A DNA stretch of 43,306 nucleotides from Zoogloea sp. (GTDB lineage: Bacteria; Pseudomonadota; Gammaproteobacteria; Burkholderiales; Rhodocyclaceae): contig NZ_JAFLDT010000030.1 of the NCBI RefSeq assembly GCF_017302315.1, positions 1-43,306 on the forward strand, given 5' to 3'. Numbering within the stretch: the first letter of the stretch is position 1; each line of letters opens with the position of its first letter. Position numbers and translations under genes: made by a program. Below are positions 1 to 7,718 of the stretch, piece by piece. The notes under the pieces are model-generated. The model was given only the letters and a program-made list of their open reading frames with translations. It made no database searches and was not told where the DNA came from.

Positions 1-1141
1 GGCGGTAAAGGCGGTCGAAGGTGTCGGGGTACTTGGCGGACAGCCAGGCCATGTCTTCGTCGGAGGGCAGCCACACGTGGAAGGCCGTTGCGCCTGAGAA
101 GTTGTAGAAGGCATTCCAGGTCTGGTGGGACAGGTGTTCGGCCTCGGCGACGCTCTGCTCCCAGTACTTGGGCATGCGCAGGCCGTAGCGGCTGAGGTCG
201 TTAAACAGGGAGCCGCCGTTCTGCACGAAGTAGATCTCCCAGGCTTCCTTCCAGGACATGACCTTCTTGGGCAGCATGTAATCCAGCATCATCGAGACCA
301 GGCCCAGCACCTTGTAGCCGCGCCAGAACCATTTGTCGAGGTAGCGCTGGATGATCTCCACGTTGCCCGGGTCCTGCTCCAGCACGAACTTGATGCACTC
401 CAGGCCCAGGGTCATGTGGCGGGCCTCGTCCGATTGGGATGAGAAGCCGAAGGTCACCGTGGCCATGTCGCCGTTGTAGGCGGCGCCGGACATGAAGGGC
501 ATGAACACCAGGTTGGTGAGCAGGTACTCCAACGCGAAGGAGATGGCGATGATCTGCTCGAAGGGCCCGGAGGAGATGGCATCCTCGAAGAAGGACTTGG
601 GCACCGACAGGTACCACAGGCGGTCGTTCATCACGCTGTGGTCGTGCAGGCCGTTGAAGTACTTGTTGTACTGGCTGATGCTGTGGATCTGGGTCTGCAC
701 GTGGCGCAGTTCGTCCACCGCCTGCATCTGACAGGCGATCGCCGCGCCGGCGCCGGGAAACTGCCGCCCGAGCATGGCGAACAGGCGGTGGGCGTTGTAC
801 TCCGCCGGCGTGATGCCGGTGAAGAAGAGCTTGAGGGTGTTGACGTAGCGGGCGTCGGAGATGTTGAGGTGCCCATTGTTCTGCTGGAAGGCGTCCAGCA
901 CGGCGTAGAGTTTGCGCTCCTTCTCGGCCTGGTACTTCCAGTAGGCGTCCATGGTCATGCGGAAGGGGTCTTCCCACTTGTCCCAGTCATGGATCTTGAT
1001 GCCCTCGAGGCCGAGCTGGTCGAAGACCTTGTCCATCGGCTCGTAAGTGGTGTCCCAGCCCAGGTTGCGGGTCATCAGGGCGTATTTTTCCTTGAGGCTC
1101 AGCTTCTTGCCGGCGGGCTTGGCGGTGTTCGGTGTGTTCAT
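1..1141 (-). CDS. dmpN: Phenol hydroxylase large (alpha, P3/DmpN-type) subunit, 3' end cut by window edge
   Basis: Alpha subunit of a soluble multicomponent phenol hydroxylase, which hydroxylates phenol to catechol at a carboxylate-bridged diiron centre. The reading frame opens with ATG at 1141..1139 (MNTPNTAKPAGKK) and is still open at base 1, so about 380 residues are present of a family that is usually about 500 or more. Two diiron ligand motifs are visible: DELRH with Glu144 and His147, and DEARH with Glu239 and His242, the E-x-x-H pairs of bacterial multicomponent monooxygenases. A Shine-Dalgarno AAGGAG lies just upstream. It is the fourth gene of a dmpK-L-M-N order, 14 bp after dmpM. 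The reductase (dmpP) and P4 (dmpO) genes would be expected to the left, outside the window. Family assignment is firm; substrate range (phenol or methylphenols) is inferred. Confidence 0.93.
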   Translation of the reverse strand, partial: MNTPNTAKPAGKKLSLKEKYALMTRNLGWDTTYEPMDKVFDQLGLEGIKIHDWDKWEDPFRMTMDAYWKYQAEKERKLYAVLDAFQQNNGHLNISDARYVNTLKLFFTGITPAEYNAHRLFAMLGRQFPGAGAAIACQMQAVDELRHVQTQIHSISQYNKYFNGLHDHSVMNDRLWYLSVPKSFFEDAISSGPFEQIIAISFALEYLLTNLVFMPFMSGAAYNGDMATVTFGFSSQSDEARHMTLGLECIKFVLEQDPGNVEIIQRYLDKWFWRGYKVLGLVSMMLDYMLPKKVMSWKEAWEIYFVQNGGSLFNDLSRYGLRMPKYWEQSVAEAEHLSHQTWNAFYNFSGATAFHVWLPSDEDMAWLSAKYPDTFDRLYR

Positions 1142-1155
1142 GGGGTGTCTCCTTG

Positions 1156-1437
1156 TCAGCGGTTCCACTGCAGAATCATTTCGTCCTCGGTCTCCTCGAC
1201 GTTGCCGGACAGGGAGATCAGGTTGAGGTTGATCTCCTGGAGGTCCCAGGCCTGGCCAAGGATCTCCTCCACCGTGCTGCGCTTGAGGACCAGTCGCCCC
1301 GGGGCGTCGATCTTGACCATGGCGGGCAGGCGGTTGACCACTGCGTGGGGGTTGTCGCGCTGCAGCGCTTCGATGATGGGGCGGGTGTCGTCATTGGTCT
1401 GGAGGGCCATGAAGACGGTGCTCTGGATTGTGCTCAT
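1156..1437 (-). CDS. dmpM: Phenol hydroxylase effector/coupling protein (P2, DmpM/MmoB family)
   Basis: A 93-residue cofactor-free regulatory protein of the MmoB/DmpM family. These bind the diiron hydroxylase and are needed for efficient turnover. The start MSTIQSTVFMALQTNDDTRP and the segment VNRLPAMVKIDAPGRLVL match the DmpM pattern, and the length is typical (about 90). It lies 11 bp after dmpL and 14 bp before dmpN on the same strand, so it is surely co-transcribed. No cysteine or metal-binding motif is present, as expected. Confidence 0.93.
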   Translation of the reverse strand: MSTIQSTVFMALQTNDDTRPIIEALQRDNPHAVVNRLPAMVKIDAPGRLVLKRSTVEEILGQAWDLQEINLNLISLSGNVEETEDEMILQWNR

Positions 1438-1448
1438 GGGTTCTTTCC

Positions 1449-2450
1449 TCAGGCCTGGGCGAGGCCCAGCTTGCGGATCCGTTCATCGAGGGCCGCGCGT
1501 ACTGCGGCCAGGTGAGCATCGCCGCTGCCGTCGCTGAAGCGTGCGGCGATGGGGGCCAGCGCCTCGGCGGCCCGCGCCGTCCAGGACGCCGCCCAGCCGG
1601 CCAGCAGGCGGCGGTTGTCGGCGGATTCAGCGGCGGCGACTTTGAGGGAGGCATCCACCCACTTCACGTTCTCGGCGAACCATTCGCGGATGAAGTCGGT
1701 GAGCATGCCGAGGATGGCGCTGCCGGCCTCTCCGGCCCGGGCCTGGAAGCGAGCGTGGAGGAGGGGATGGATGAGGCCGTCCAGCACCAGGTTCTGGGCG
1801 ACCAAGACCTCGAACCAGTCCTTCTGCACCAGGCAGTGCTCCAGCAGGCGGCGCAGGGGCTGCCAGGCTGGGTCGTGGAGCCAGCTCTCCTTGGCGGCGG
1901 CCAGGGATTGGCCGGAGTTGCCGTCGATCAGCAGGCCGATGCGCGACAGGTACTGGGCAATGCCCAGCCGGTCGTTGGTGTTGTACATGGCGCCCTGGGC
2001 CATCGGGCTGCCGTAGCAGTAGGCGGCGATGAAGCAGTTGTTGAGGTTGGCCGCCCATTCCACGTGGCGCAGGGGCAGCAGGATGCTGTCCAGCTCCTGG
2101 CGCGTGGTCGCCGGCAGGCCCGCCATCAGCCCGTTCTTGTCGACGAACTCGAAGTTCTTCTCCGCGCTCTCCTGCATGCGGGCGCGGTTGATGACGTAGG
2201 TGGCGTAATAGAACTGGCGCGGGTCGCGGAACTCATCCCAGTCCGCCATCACGATGGCCGTGCGGCCGCGGTCGTAGATGTCGCGCTGAGGGTCCCACAC
2301 AGGGCGGTAGTGGAAGTTGTCCCGCGGCTGCAGGTCGAAGCTGGCCTCCTGGTAGCGGCTGGCGGGCTTGTCGGCGCCGAAGCGGCGGGCCGTGCGGGCA
2401 AAGGTCTGGCGTATCGGGTCGATGCTGGCGACCCGGATCTCGACGCTCAT
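1449..2450 (-). CDS. dmpL: Phenol hydroxylase beta subunit (P1, DmpL-type)
   Basis: A 333-residue structural subunit of the hydroxylase (alpha-beta-gamma)2 core, of the ferritin-like fold family but without the diiron ligands. Its length is close to the usual 331 for DmpL. Recognisable segments include FDLQPRDNFHYRPVWDPQ near residue 40 and the run FYYATYVINRARMQESAEKN, typical of phenol and toluene monooxygenase beta chains. The start ATG at 2450 is only 3 bp after the dmpK stop, and its Shine-Dalgarno (AGGAG) lies inside the end of dmpK, suggesting translational coupling. The gene order K-L-M-N matches known phenol hydroxylase operons. Confidence 0.93.
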   Translation of the reverse strand: MSVEIRVASIDPIRQTFARTARRFGADKPASRYQEASFDLQPRDNFHYRPVWDPQRDIYDRGRTAIVMADWDEFRDPRQFYYATYVINRARMQESAEKNFEFVDKNGLMAGLPATTRQELDSILLPLRHVEWAANLNNCFIAAYCYGSPMAQGAMYNTNDRLGIAQYLSRIGLLIDGNSGQSLAAAKESWLHDPAWQPLRRLLEHCLVQKDWFEVLVAQNLVLDGLIHPLLHARFQARAGEAGSAILGMLTDFIREWFAENVKWVDASLKVAAAESADNRRLLAGWAASWTARAAEALAPIAARFSDGSGDAHLAAVRAALDERIRKLGLAQA

Positions 2451-2453
2451 GGT

Positions 2454-2756
2454 TCAAGTCTCCTGATGGTTGTTGTAGGTGTTGCTGTGGGAAAGCGGTG
2501 CTTCGGCAGGACCGTAGAGGTAGGACTGCTGCCGCTGGAAGGCACGGGCAGCGGCGTCCTCACTCATCCGCTCGATGCCGGGCTGGCTTGCGAAAGTCTC
2601 GAAAGCCGCCCGCGGGAGGATGAGTTCGACGCAGAGTTCGGCGTCGCCAATGGCGAAGTCGAACTCGACAAAGCCGTCACTGCGTAACTGGCGTACGCGG
2701 ATAAGACGGCGTGAAGGATTGAATGAGCCCGCAGGCTCGGGGATGTCCCTTTGCAT
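2454..2756 (-). CDS. dmpK: Phenol hydroxylase assembly subunit (P0, DmpK-type)
   Basis: A 100-residue protein matching the P0/DmpK family, the small first-gene product of phenol hydroxylase operons; in characterised systems it is not part of the active enzyme and helps produce active, iron-loaded hydroxylase. Typical sequence includes RQLRSDGFVEFDFAIGD and FQRQQSYLYG. The start at 2756 is set by a good AGGAG seven bases upstream. It is the first gene after the sigma-54 promoter at 2817..2802, leaving a leader of about 35 nt. The family is short and poorly conserved, so position in the operon is part of the evidence. Confidence 0.88.
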   Translation of the reverse strand: MQRDIPEPAGSFNPSRRLIRVRQLRSDGFVEFDFAIGDAELCVELILPRAAFETFASQPGIERMSEDAAARAFQRQQSYLYGPAEAPLSHSNTYNNHQET

Positions 2757-2801
2757 GTATGTCTCCTGTGGGGCGTTCTGACGACGCCGTGGGAAAGACA
2801 G

Positions 2802-2817
2802 TGCAATGGGTGTGCCA
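2802..2817 (-). promoter_or_regulatory. Sigma-54 (RpoN) promoter of the phenol hydroxylase operon
   Basis: Read on the minus strand the site is TGGCAC-ACCCA-TTGCA, a full match to the sigma-54 consensus TGGCAC-N5-TTGCW, with GG (2816/2815) and GC (2804/2803) at the required 10-base spacing. Transcription should start near 2791, about 35 nt before the dmpK ATG. Sigma-54 promoters need an enhancer-binding activator; for phenol hydroxylases this is normally a DmpR/MopR/PhcR-type phenol sensor. No such gene lies in this window. Confidence 0.9.
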
Positions 2818-2980
2818 GGTCTGCCAGAGGAATTGAAGGAGGCCGGATTTTGTTTTTACTGAATTGATTTCAATGGGTATTTTTATGACGGCGAAAATGC
2901 CCTGATATGCGACGGATCCATTGCGAACCCACTGGTCTTCTCTATTTCTTAAATTCCGTGCCTGGGAGGTGGAGGGTCGA

Positions 2981-2996
2981 TTCAGAAAATGATCAA
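2981..2996 (-). promoter_or_regulatory. Candidate upstream activating site for a DmpR/XylR-type activator
   Basis: On the minus strand the 16 bases read TTGATCATTTTCTGAA, resembling the XylR/DmpR-type inverted repeat (TTGATCAATTGATCAA class); the left half is intact and the right half is degraded. It sits about 190-205 bp upstream of the predicted start, slightly farther than classical sites. A second short inverted repeat, ATTGA-TT-TCAAT at 2863-2874, lies between it and the promoter. Binding is inferred from similarity only. Confidence 0.4.
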
Positions 2997-3059
2997 TTCG
3001 CCCGCGAACCGTCCTGTTGCGCATGGAAATCCGGCTGGCTTCTGCCGACCCGACACGCC

Positions 3060-3655
3060 CTACAGGGGGTTTGGGCGAGTTGTGCGTAATTCGATGGGCA
3101 GGAAATCGACGAAAGCACAAACCGGTGCGGACAGGTGCCGGTTCTGCGGGTAGAGGACGGAGAATGGGCGGCTGCCGCCGCCGAAGTCCTGCGGCACCTC
3201 AACCAGATCGCCGCGGGCGACGAGTGGCGCGGCGATGAAATGGTCGATCTGGAATAGCTCGCCGTAGGCGAAGCCCTAGCTGATGCAGCCCCGCGCATCG
3301 TCGAGGATGCGGAAGCGGTTGGGTACGGTCATCTCCAAGTCCTGTCTGCGGGTATCGCGGAGGATCCAGGGCATCGGGTGGCCGCTGGTGGGTAAGGATG
3401 AACTTGAGGCAGTCGTGCACGGTTAGGTCCGTCAGGTTGCGGGATGTGCCGTGTCGGGCCAGGTAGTCCGGCGTGGCGAGGATGCCTACGCTGACGTCCT
3501 CGAGGCGATGGGTGATAAGGTGCGAGTCGCGGGGCTCGCCGAGGCGGATGGCCATGTCGAAGCCCTCATCCACGAAGTCGATGACCCGATTCGACCGGCT
3601 CAGCTCTAGGTCAATCTGTGGGTAGGCCGTTGTGAAGCGTGGCTGCCGGCAGTAC
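3060..3655 (-). pseudogene. LysR-type regulator, headless and frameshifted remnant
   Basis: Only the C-terminal effector-binding half of a LysR-type regulator remains. It begins near RFTTAYPQIDLELSRSNR and runs through FDMAIRLGEPRDSHLITHRL and ILATPDYLARHGTSRN. The helix-turn-helix half is missing where the insertion element abuts at about 3656. The frame shifts near 3381-3388, after LKFIL; homology continues in another frame as GHPMPWILRDTRRQDLEM. That frame meets an in-frame TAG just before GFAYGELFQIDHFIAAPLVA and ends at a TAG at 3062..3060 (FVDFLPIELRTTRPNPL). It is therefore non-functional by at least three lesions. It was probably an independent LysR gene and is unlikely to have been the phenol regulator, which is usually sigma-54 dependent. 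Confidence 0.85.
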
Positions 3656-3747
3656 TTAGGGAACCACTGTTTTATTCCCCGCCCACCCCGGCCTGCAAGC
3701 ACACGCGAGGTAATCTCCCCGCCCCCTCTCGCACGAGCCCCTGACCG

Positions 3748-4624
3748 ATGCAATCGAGCTTTTCTCACCTGGAGTACGCCGCCAAGAAGAAGCTGAAACG
3801 GCGCGACAGCTTTCTTGCCGGGATGCACGCTGCCACGCCTTGGGCGGCGTTGTAGTTGGAGATCGAGCCGTTCTACCCCAAGGGCGAAGACCGGGGGCGT
3901 CCGCCGATTGGCCTGTCGCGAATGCTGCGTATGTATGTGGTTTGTCAATGCCGACTGAAAACTGACACGCTTTTTCAGTGGTCACCGATTTAAAACTGAT
4001 ACACCCCCAAAGGCTGGCTCACCAGCGAGGCGATCAACGCCTGATCCTGCGTGAAGGGACCATCGTCGATGTCACACTGATCGCGGCTCCGCCCTCGACA
4101 AAGAACAAAGCCAAGGCGCGCGACCCGGAGATGCACCAGACGAAGAAGGGCAACAACCGGCACTTCGGCATGAAGGCGCACATCGGAGTCGATGCCCAGT
4201 CGGGCCTGGTGCATACCGTGGTCACGACGGCCGCCAACAGCAGCGACGTGAGCCAAACCCACGCCCTGCTGCATGGTCAGGAGCGCACGGTGTTTGGTGA
4301 TGCGGGCTACCAAGGCGTCAAGAAACGTCCCGAGAACCAGGGCAAGACCGTTGAATGGCTGTGGCGATGAAGCGTAGCGTGCGCAAGGCCTTGCCAGCGG
4401 ATGAACTGGGCCGGCTGCAGGATCGGTTCGAGAGACTCAAGGCGAGCATCCGGGCGAAGGTCGAGCATCCCTTTCATGTGATCAAGAACCTGTTCCGCCA
4501 TCGCAAGACCCGCTACCGTGGGCTGGCGAAGAACGAGGCGCAACGGCTCTCGCTGTTTGGCTTCGCCAATTTGGTGCTTGCCAACAGGCGCATGCCGGCA
4601 ATCCATAGCCGAGGTGCGTCCTGA
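3748..4624 (+). pseudogene. IS5-family transposase, broken by a stop, an internal replacement and a frameshift
   Basis: The N-terminus (MQSSFSHLEYAAKKKLKRRD, then EIEPFYPKGEDRGRPPIGL and RMLRMYVV) is the usual IS5-family start, but codon 36 is TAG (3853-3855). After 3942 the frame is replaced by unrelated sequence until about 4035. Homology then resumes with [20 protein letters not shown] and [19 protein letters not shown] (DDE catalytic region) to VFGDAGYQG. Near 4355 a one-base slip shifts the frame; the C-terminus continues as [33 protein letters not shown] and RYRGLAKNEAQRLSLF, ending at TGA 4622-4624. It cannot encode an active enzyme. Confidence 0.85.
3943..4006. mobile_element. Relic resembling an IS21-type terminus inside the IS5 remnant
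   Basis: The sequence opens TGTCAATGCC and holds two related short units, GACTGAAAACTGACAC (3953-3968) and CGATTTAAAACTGATAC (3986-4002). Repeated tgaaaactgac-type units starting with TGTCA are the hallmark of IS21-family ends. No istA or istB gene accompanies it, so this would be a solo end left after deletion. The stretch replaces roughly 60-70 residues of the transposase. The identity rests on motif memory only. Confidence 0.4.
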
Positions 4625-4747
4625 GGGAGGGGGGCGAGGGTAAATGCCTTCGAAAATCGAGTTTTATGACTGAAGAGGCACTTTCTAGGATATTCGGGGA
4701 AAGAGCCCGCAGGCGACAAGCTGAAGGGTGATTTGTTCAGTGTTTCC

Positions 4748-6166
4748 CTAAAGGCACCAAAGGGCGTTGCGCTCAGGGCGGCCGTCAAAGTCTGGCGTGG
4801 CAGCAGGAATCCGCACATAAAACCCTGCGCCACGGCCATCCAGGCCGGGCCCCAGGTTCACGTGGCCGCCCAGTCGTCGGGCTGCCTGCCGCACAATGGC
4901 CAGACCCAGCCCGGTGCCTGGCTGGGTCTGGTCACTACCCCTCACGAATCGTTCGAAGATGTGAGCCTGCTCAGCGGTGGGGATGCCCGGTCCGTCATCG
5001 GCTACGCACAACAGCAGTTCGTTGCCGTCGAGGCACAGACTTACCGCCACGCGGCCACCGCGGGCGCCGTAGCGTAGGGCATTGTCCAGCAGGTTTTGCA
5101 GCGCAGACTGGAAGGCTGCCTGCTCCAGTTCCAGGACAAGGCTGTCCGGCCCGTCCAGAGACAGCTCCTGGCCTCGTTCCTGGGCAGCCGGCACCGCCTG
5201 GGCCAGCAGGCTTTGACTCAGGGCTGCGACATCCACGGCTTTGGGCTTGGGTGGCCGGGCTTCATCCAGGGCAGCCAGGGCTAGCAGTTGCTGGGACAGA
5301 TGGGAAGCGCGTGCCAGGGCAGCATCCATTGCGGCTTCCGCCTGTTGTCGGTCGGTGTCTTCGACGGCGCGGGCCAGCACATGGGCTTGGGCGGAAATCA
5401 CCGCCATGGGGGTACGCAGTTCGTGGGCGGCGTCGTGTACGAAGGCCCGCTCTCGCTGCACGGTGTCGTGCAGACGCTGAAGCAGGGCATTGAAGGCGTC
5501 GATCACCGGGCGCAGCTCGGCATACTTGAGATCAACGCCCAGAGGGGACAGATCGTCCGGTGCGCGCCCGGTGAGGTGATGGGCCAGTTGCTGGACGGGC
5601 TTGATGCCTTGACGCACCGCCAGCCAAACGGGCAGCAGTATGAATGGAAAGGCCAGCAGGAGCGAGGGTGCCAGCTCCCGGCCCAGGTAGCTGATGATCG
5701 TGCCATCGCTCGGCTCGGGCTCGGCCAGGCCGATCTGCCATGAACCCCTGTCGGCTCGTGCCACATGGTATGGATGGCCCTGGATAAGCTGCAGAACCGG
5801 CTTGCCGGTTGCTTCGCCAAGCGGGGGCGCGCCTTCGCTGGCGTAGATCAGGCTACCGTCCTGTCGGCGCAGCTCAAACAACAAGGGGGGCGCGCCCAGG
5901 CTGTCCTGACGGGAGCGATTGGTCTGGCGCTCCAGTGTCTGCATCAGTTGGGAAGCCGTGGTGGCGTCGGTGCTGGTGGCCAGCAGATCGGCCATCTGAG
6001 CAGCGGCATTTTGCAGCGCGGCCTGTTCGTCGCGGAGGTGCCGAAAGTCGGTGTAGTCCTTGGTGATGAGAACCATGGCCACGAGGGCGAAGGCCAGCAC
6101 CACTGCCACCACCATACGTCTCACCAGACTGGGCTGATGCCACTTTGCCTTTCGTTCCGGGCTCAT
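4748..6166 (-). CDS. Two-component sensor histidine kinase (QseC/TctE-like)
   Basis: A 472-residue membrane kinase. TM1 spans about residues 17-36 (MVVAVVLAFALVAMVLIT) and a periplasmic sensor region about 37-160. TM2 spans about 166-185 (LAPSLLLAFPFILLPVWLAV) and is followed by a HAMP linker. The H-box is HDAAHELRTPMAV with phospho-acceptor His248, followed by the N-box QNLLDNALRYG (about 357-367), the G1 box DDGPGIP (about 391-397) and the G2 box GTGLGLAI. The ATG overlaps the response-regulator stop by 4 bp (ATGA), so the two are translationally coupled. The last residues and the TAG stop (4750..4748) coincide with the right inverted repeat of the IS remnant, so the native C-terminus may have been altered, although all catalytic boxes are intact. 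The signal is not deducible. Confidence 0.9.
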   Translation of the reverse strand: MSPERKAKWHQPSLVRRMVVAVVLAFALVAMVLITKDYTDFRHLRDEQAALQNAAAQMADLLATSTDATTASQLMQTLERQTNRSRQDSLGAPPLLFELRRQDGSLIYASEGAPPLGEATGKPVLQLIQGHPYHVARADRGSWQIGLAEPEPSDGTIISYLGRELAPSLLLAFPFILLPVWLAVRQGIKPVQQLAHHLTGRAPDDLSPLGVDLKYAELRPVIDAFNALLQRLHDTVQRERAFVHDAAHELRTPMAVISAQAHVLARAVEDTDRQQAEAAMDAALARASHLSQQLLALAALDEARPPKPKAVDVAALSQSLLAQAVPAAQERGQELSLDGPDSLVLELEQAAFQSALQNLLDNALRYGARGGRVAVSLCLDGNELLLCVADDGPGIPTAEQAHIFERFVRGSDQTQPGTGLGLAIVRQAARRLGGHVNLGPGLDGRGAGFYVRIPAATPDFDGRPERNALWCL

Positions 6167-6837
6167 GCTTGGGGAGATTCCCTGACTTCCAGCCGGTAGC
6201 CCACGCCACGTACGGTGTGGATGCGTTCCGCACCGATCTTGCGCCGAAGATTGCTCAGGTGAACTTCCAAGGCGCCAAAATCGAGCGGATCGCCCAGGGG
6301 CTGCAGGCGTTGCGCCAGTTGCGCCTTGGGCTGTACCTTGCCCGGCTCCCGCGCCAGTTCTAGCAGTAGCTGGAACTCCCGTGGCGACAGGGGCAGGACC
6401 TCGCCTTGCACGCGTACTTCATGGCGGCGGGGTGAAATGAGCAGATCGCCTACAGTCCATTCTTCGCTGGCCTGACGCACCGAGCGCCGCAGTACGGCGT
6501 GGAGCCGTGATACCAGCTCGGCGATGGCGAAGGGTTTGATCACGTAGTCGTCAGCCCCACCGTCGAGCCCGGCGAGACGATCCTCAAGGGCGCTGCGGGC
6601 AGTGATGACGACGACGGGCAGGGTCACGCCGTTACGGCGCCAACGGGCCAGCAGATCCAAGCCTTCGCCGTCAGGCAGCCCCAGGTCGAGGAGGGCCGCA
6701 TCCGCCAGGCTGGCGGCTGGGTCGCGGGGAGCGTCTCCGGCCCGGCGCAGCCATTCGCTGGAGATTCCTTCCGCCTTGAGGGCGTGCTGGAGCGCCCGGC
6801 CGAGATCGAGGTCGTCTTCGATGATCAGTAGATGCAT
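6163..6837 (-). CDS. OmpR-family response regulator (QseB/TctD-like)
   Basis: A 224-residue DNA-binding regulator. The receiver domain (about 1-115) has the acidic pocket EDD at 7-9, phospho-acceptor Asp51 (ALLDLGLPDGEG), Thr79 and Lys101 (VIKPF). A winged-helix effector domain (about 128-218) contains LSPREFQLLLELAREPG and the wing segment RIHTVRGVGYRLE. It precedes its kinase in the operon with a 4-bp overlap. It is divergent from dcd, and the 197-bp gap should hold promoters for both. The target genes are unknown. Confidence 0.93.
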   Translation of the reverse strand: MHLLIIEDDLDLGRALQHALKAEGISSEWLRRAGDAPRDPAASLADAALLDLGLPDGEGLDLLARWRRNGVTLPVVVITARSALEDRLAGLDGGADDYVIKPFAIAELVSRLHAVLRRSVRQASEEWTVGDLLISPRRHEVRVQGEVLPLSPREFQLLLELAREPGKVQPKAQLAQRLQPLGDPLDFGALEVHLSNLRRKIGAERIHTVRGVGYRLEVRESPQA

Positions 6838-7034
6838 GGGAGCCTGATGCGGATATGTCAGCCGGGGACCCGGGTTTGCCCTTGGCGCACGCCGGATCTT
6901 GTGCTCACCTCGGTGATTGGCTGCACGAAGCCCTTCGCGCAGTGGGTTGGCAGCGGACGTCTTTGGCAGTCTTAGCTTACACGCCAGGCTCCGTCCTTGG
7001 GTAGAATGCTCCCCTTTCGCAATCGAGGCCCAGC

Positions 7035-7604
7035 ATGAGCATCAAATCGGACCACTGGATTCGCCGCATGTCGGAAGGCGACGCGCGAATGATCGAACCC
7101 TTTGCCCCCGAACTGGTGCGCCAGAACGAGGGCGGCAAGATTGTTTCCTACGGTACGTCGAGCTACGGCTACGACGTGCGGGTGGCCAACGAGTTCAAAA
7201 TCTTCACCAACATCAACTCCACCATCGTGGATCCGAAGAACTTCGACGAGCGCAATTTCGTCGACTTCGTCGGCGATGTTTGCATCATCCCGCCGAACTC
7301 CTTCGCCCTGGCCCGCACCGTGGAGTACTTCCGCATCCCGCGCAGTGTGCTGACCGTATGCTTGGGCAAGTCGACGTATGCGCGTTGCGGCATCATCGTC
7401 AATGTCACCCCCCTCGAGCCCGAGTGGGAAGGCCATGTGACGCTGGAGTTTTCAAACACCACGCCACTGCCGGCAAAGATCTACGCCAACGAGGGCGTCG
7501 CCCAGATGCTGTTCTTTGAGTCCGACGAGGTGTGCGCTACCTCATACAAGGACCGGGGTGGCAAATATCTGGGGCAGACTGGCGTAACCCTGCCGAAAAT
7601 CTGA
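7035..7604 (+). CDS. dcd: dCTP deaminase
   Basis: Converts dCTP to dUTP, feeding dUMP to thymidylate synthase. At 189 residues its length is close to the E. coli enzyme. The catalytic region [20 protein letters not shown] places the general-base glutamate at Glu138, the same number as in E. coli Dcd. Other family segments are [11 protein letters not shown] near the N-terminus and [11 protein letters not shown]. The start ATG at 7035 has GAGG seven bases upstream. A TAGAAT -10-like box lies at 7002-7007 with only a weak -35, so the promoter is tentative. thyA and folA, which use the product pathway, lie 3 kb downstream on the other strand. Confidence 0.97.
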   Translation: MSIKSDHWIRRMSEGDARMIEPFAPELVRQNEGGKIVSYGTSSYGYDVRVANEFKIFTNINSTIVDPKNFDERNFVDFVGDVCIIPPNSFALARTVEYFRIPRSVLTVCLGKSTYARCGIIVNVTPLEPEWEGHVTLEFSNTTPLPAKIYANEGVAQMLFFESDEVCATSYKDRGGKYLGQTGVTLPKI

Positions 7605-7632
7605 AATACTTGTCAGCTACAGTTTGAATGAC

Positions 7633-7675
7633 GGGCGGACCGTGCGCAGCCACGCAGGTCCGCCCAAAGCTTTTT
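7633..7675 (+). terminator. Probable terminator hairpin after dcd
   Basis: A perfect 9-bp stem, GGGCGGACC (7633-7641) with GGTCCGCCC (7657-7665), is followed after five bases by T5 (7671-7675). The gap before the T-run weakens it. It could alternatively be a leader structure for the decarboxylase gene that starts at 7719. Confidence 0.5.
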
Positions 7676-7718
7676 GTTGATCCGCCCGCACTGAACATCG
7701 GGCATCGAGGAGTCGAGC

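Larger units (their letters stand above)
3656..4751 (+). mobile_element. Degenerate IS5-family element with terminal inverted repeats
   Basis: About 1.1 kb bounded by TTAGGGAACCACTG (3656-3669) and, read inward from the right, TTAGGGAAACACTG (4751..4738): 13 of 14 bases match. Inside is a broken IS5-type transposase. The outermost TTAG/CTAA at the two ends could be IS5-type target sequence rather than IR, but the flanks do not give a clean identical direct duplication. The left end truncates a LysR gene and the right end supplies the stop codon of the neighbouring sensor kinase, suggesting a rearrangement or deletion after insertion. Confidence 0.75.

Noticed and set aside
1428-2687. Long plus-strand ORF (419 codons) opposite dmpL/dmpK
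   Set aside because: Antisense shadow of the phenol hydroxylase genes: composition is Val/Gly/Ala/Asp-biased without domains, and the minus strand has clear homologues.
3652-4755. Target-site duplication for the IS5 remnant
   Set aside because: The flanks read TTAG and CTAA in opposite orientation rather than as identical direct repeats, and one flank seems to have been deleted.
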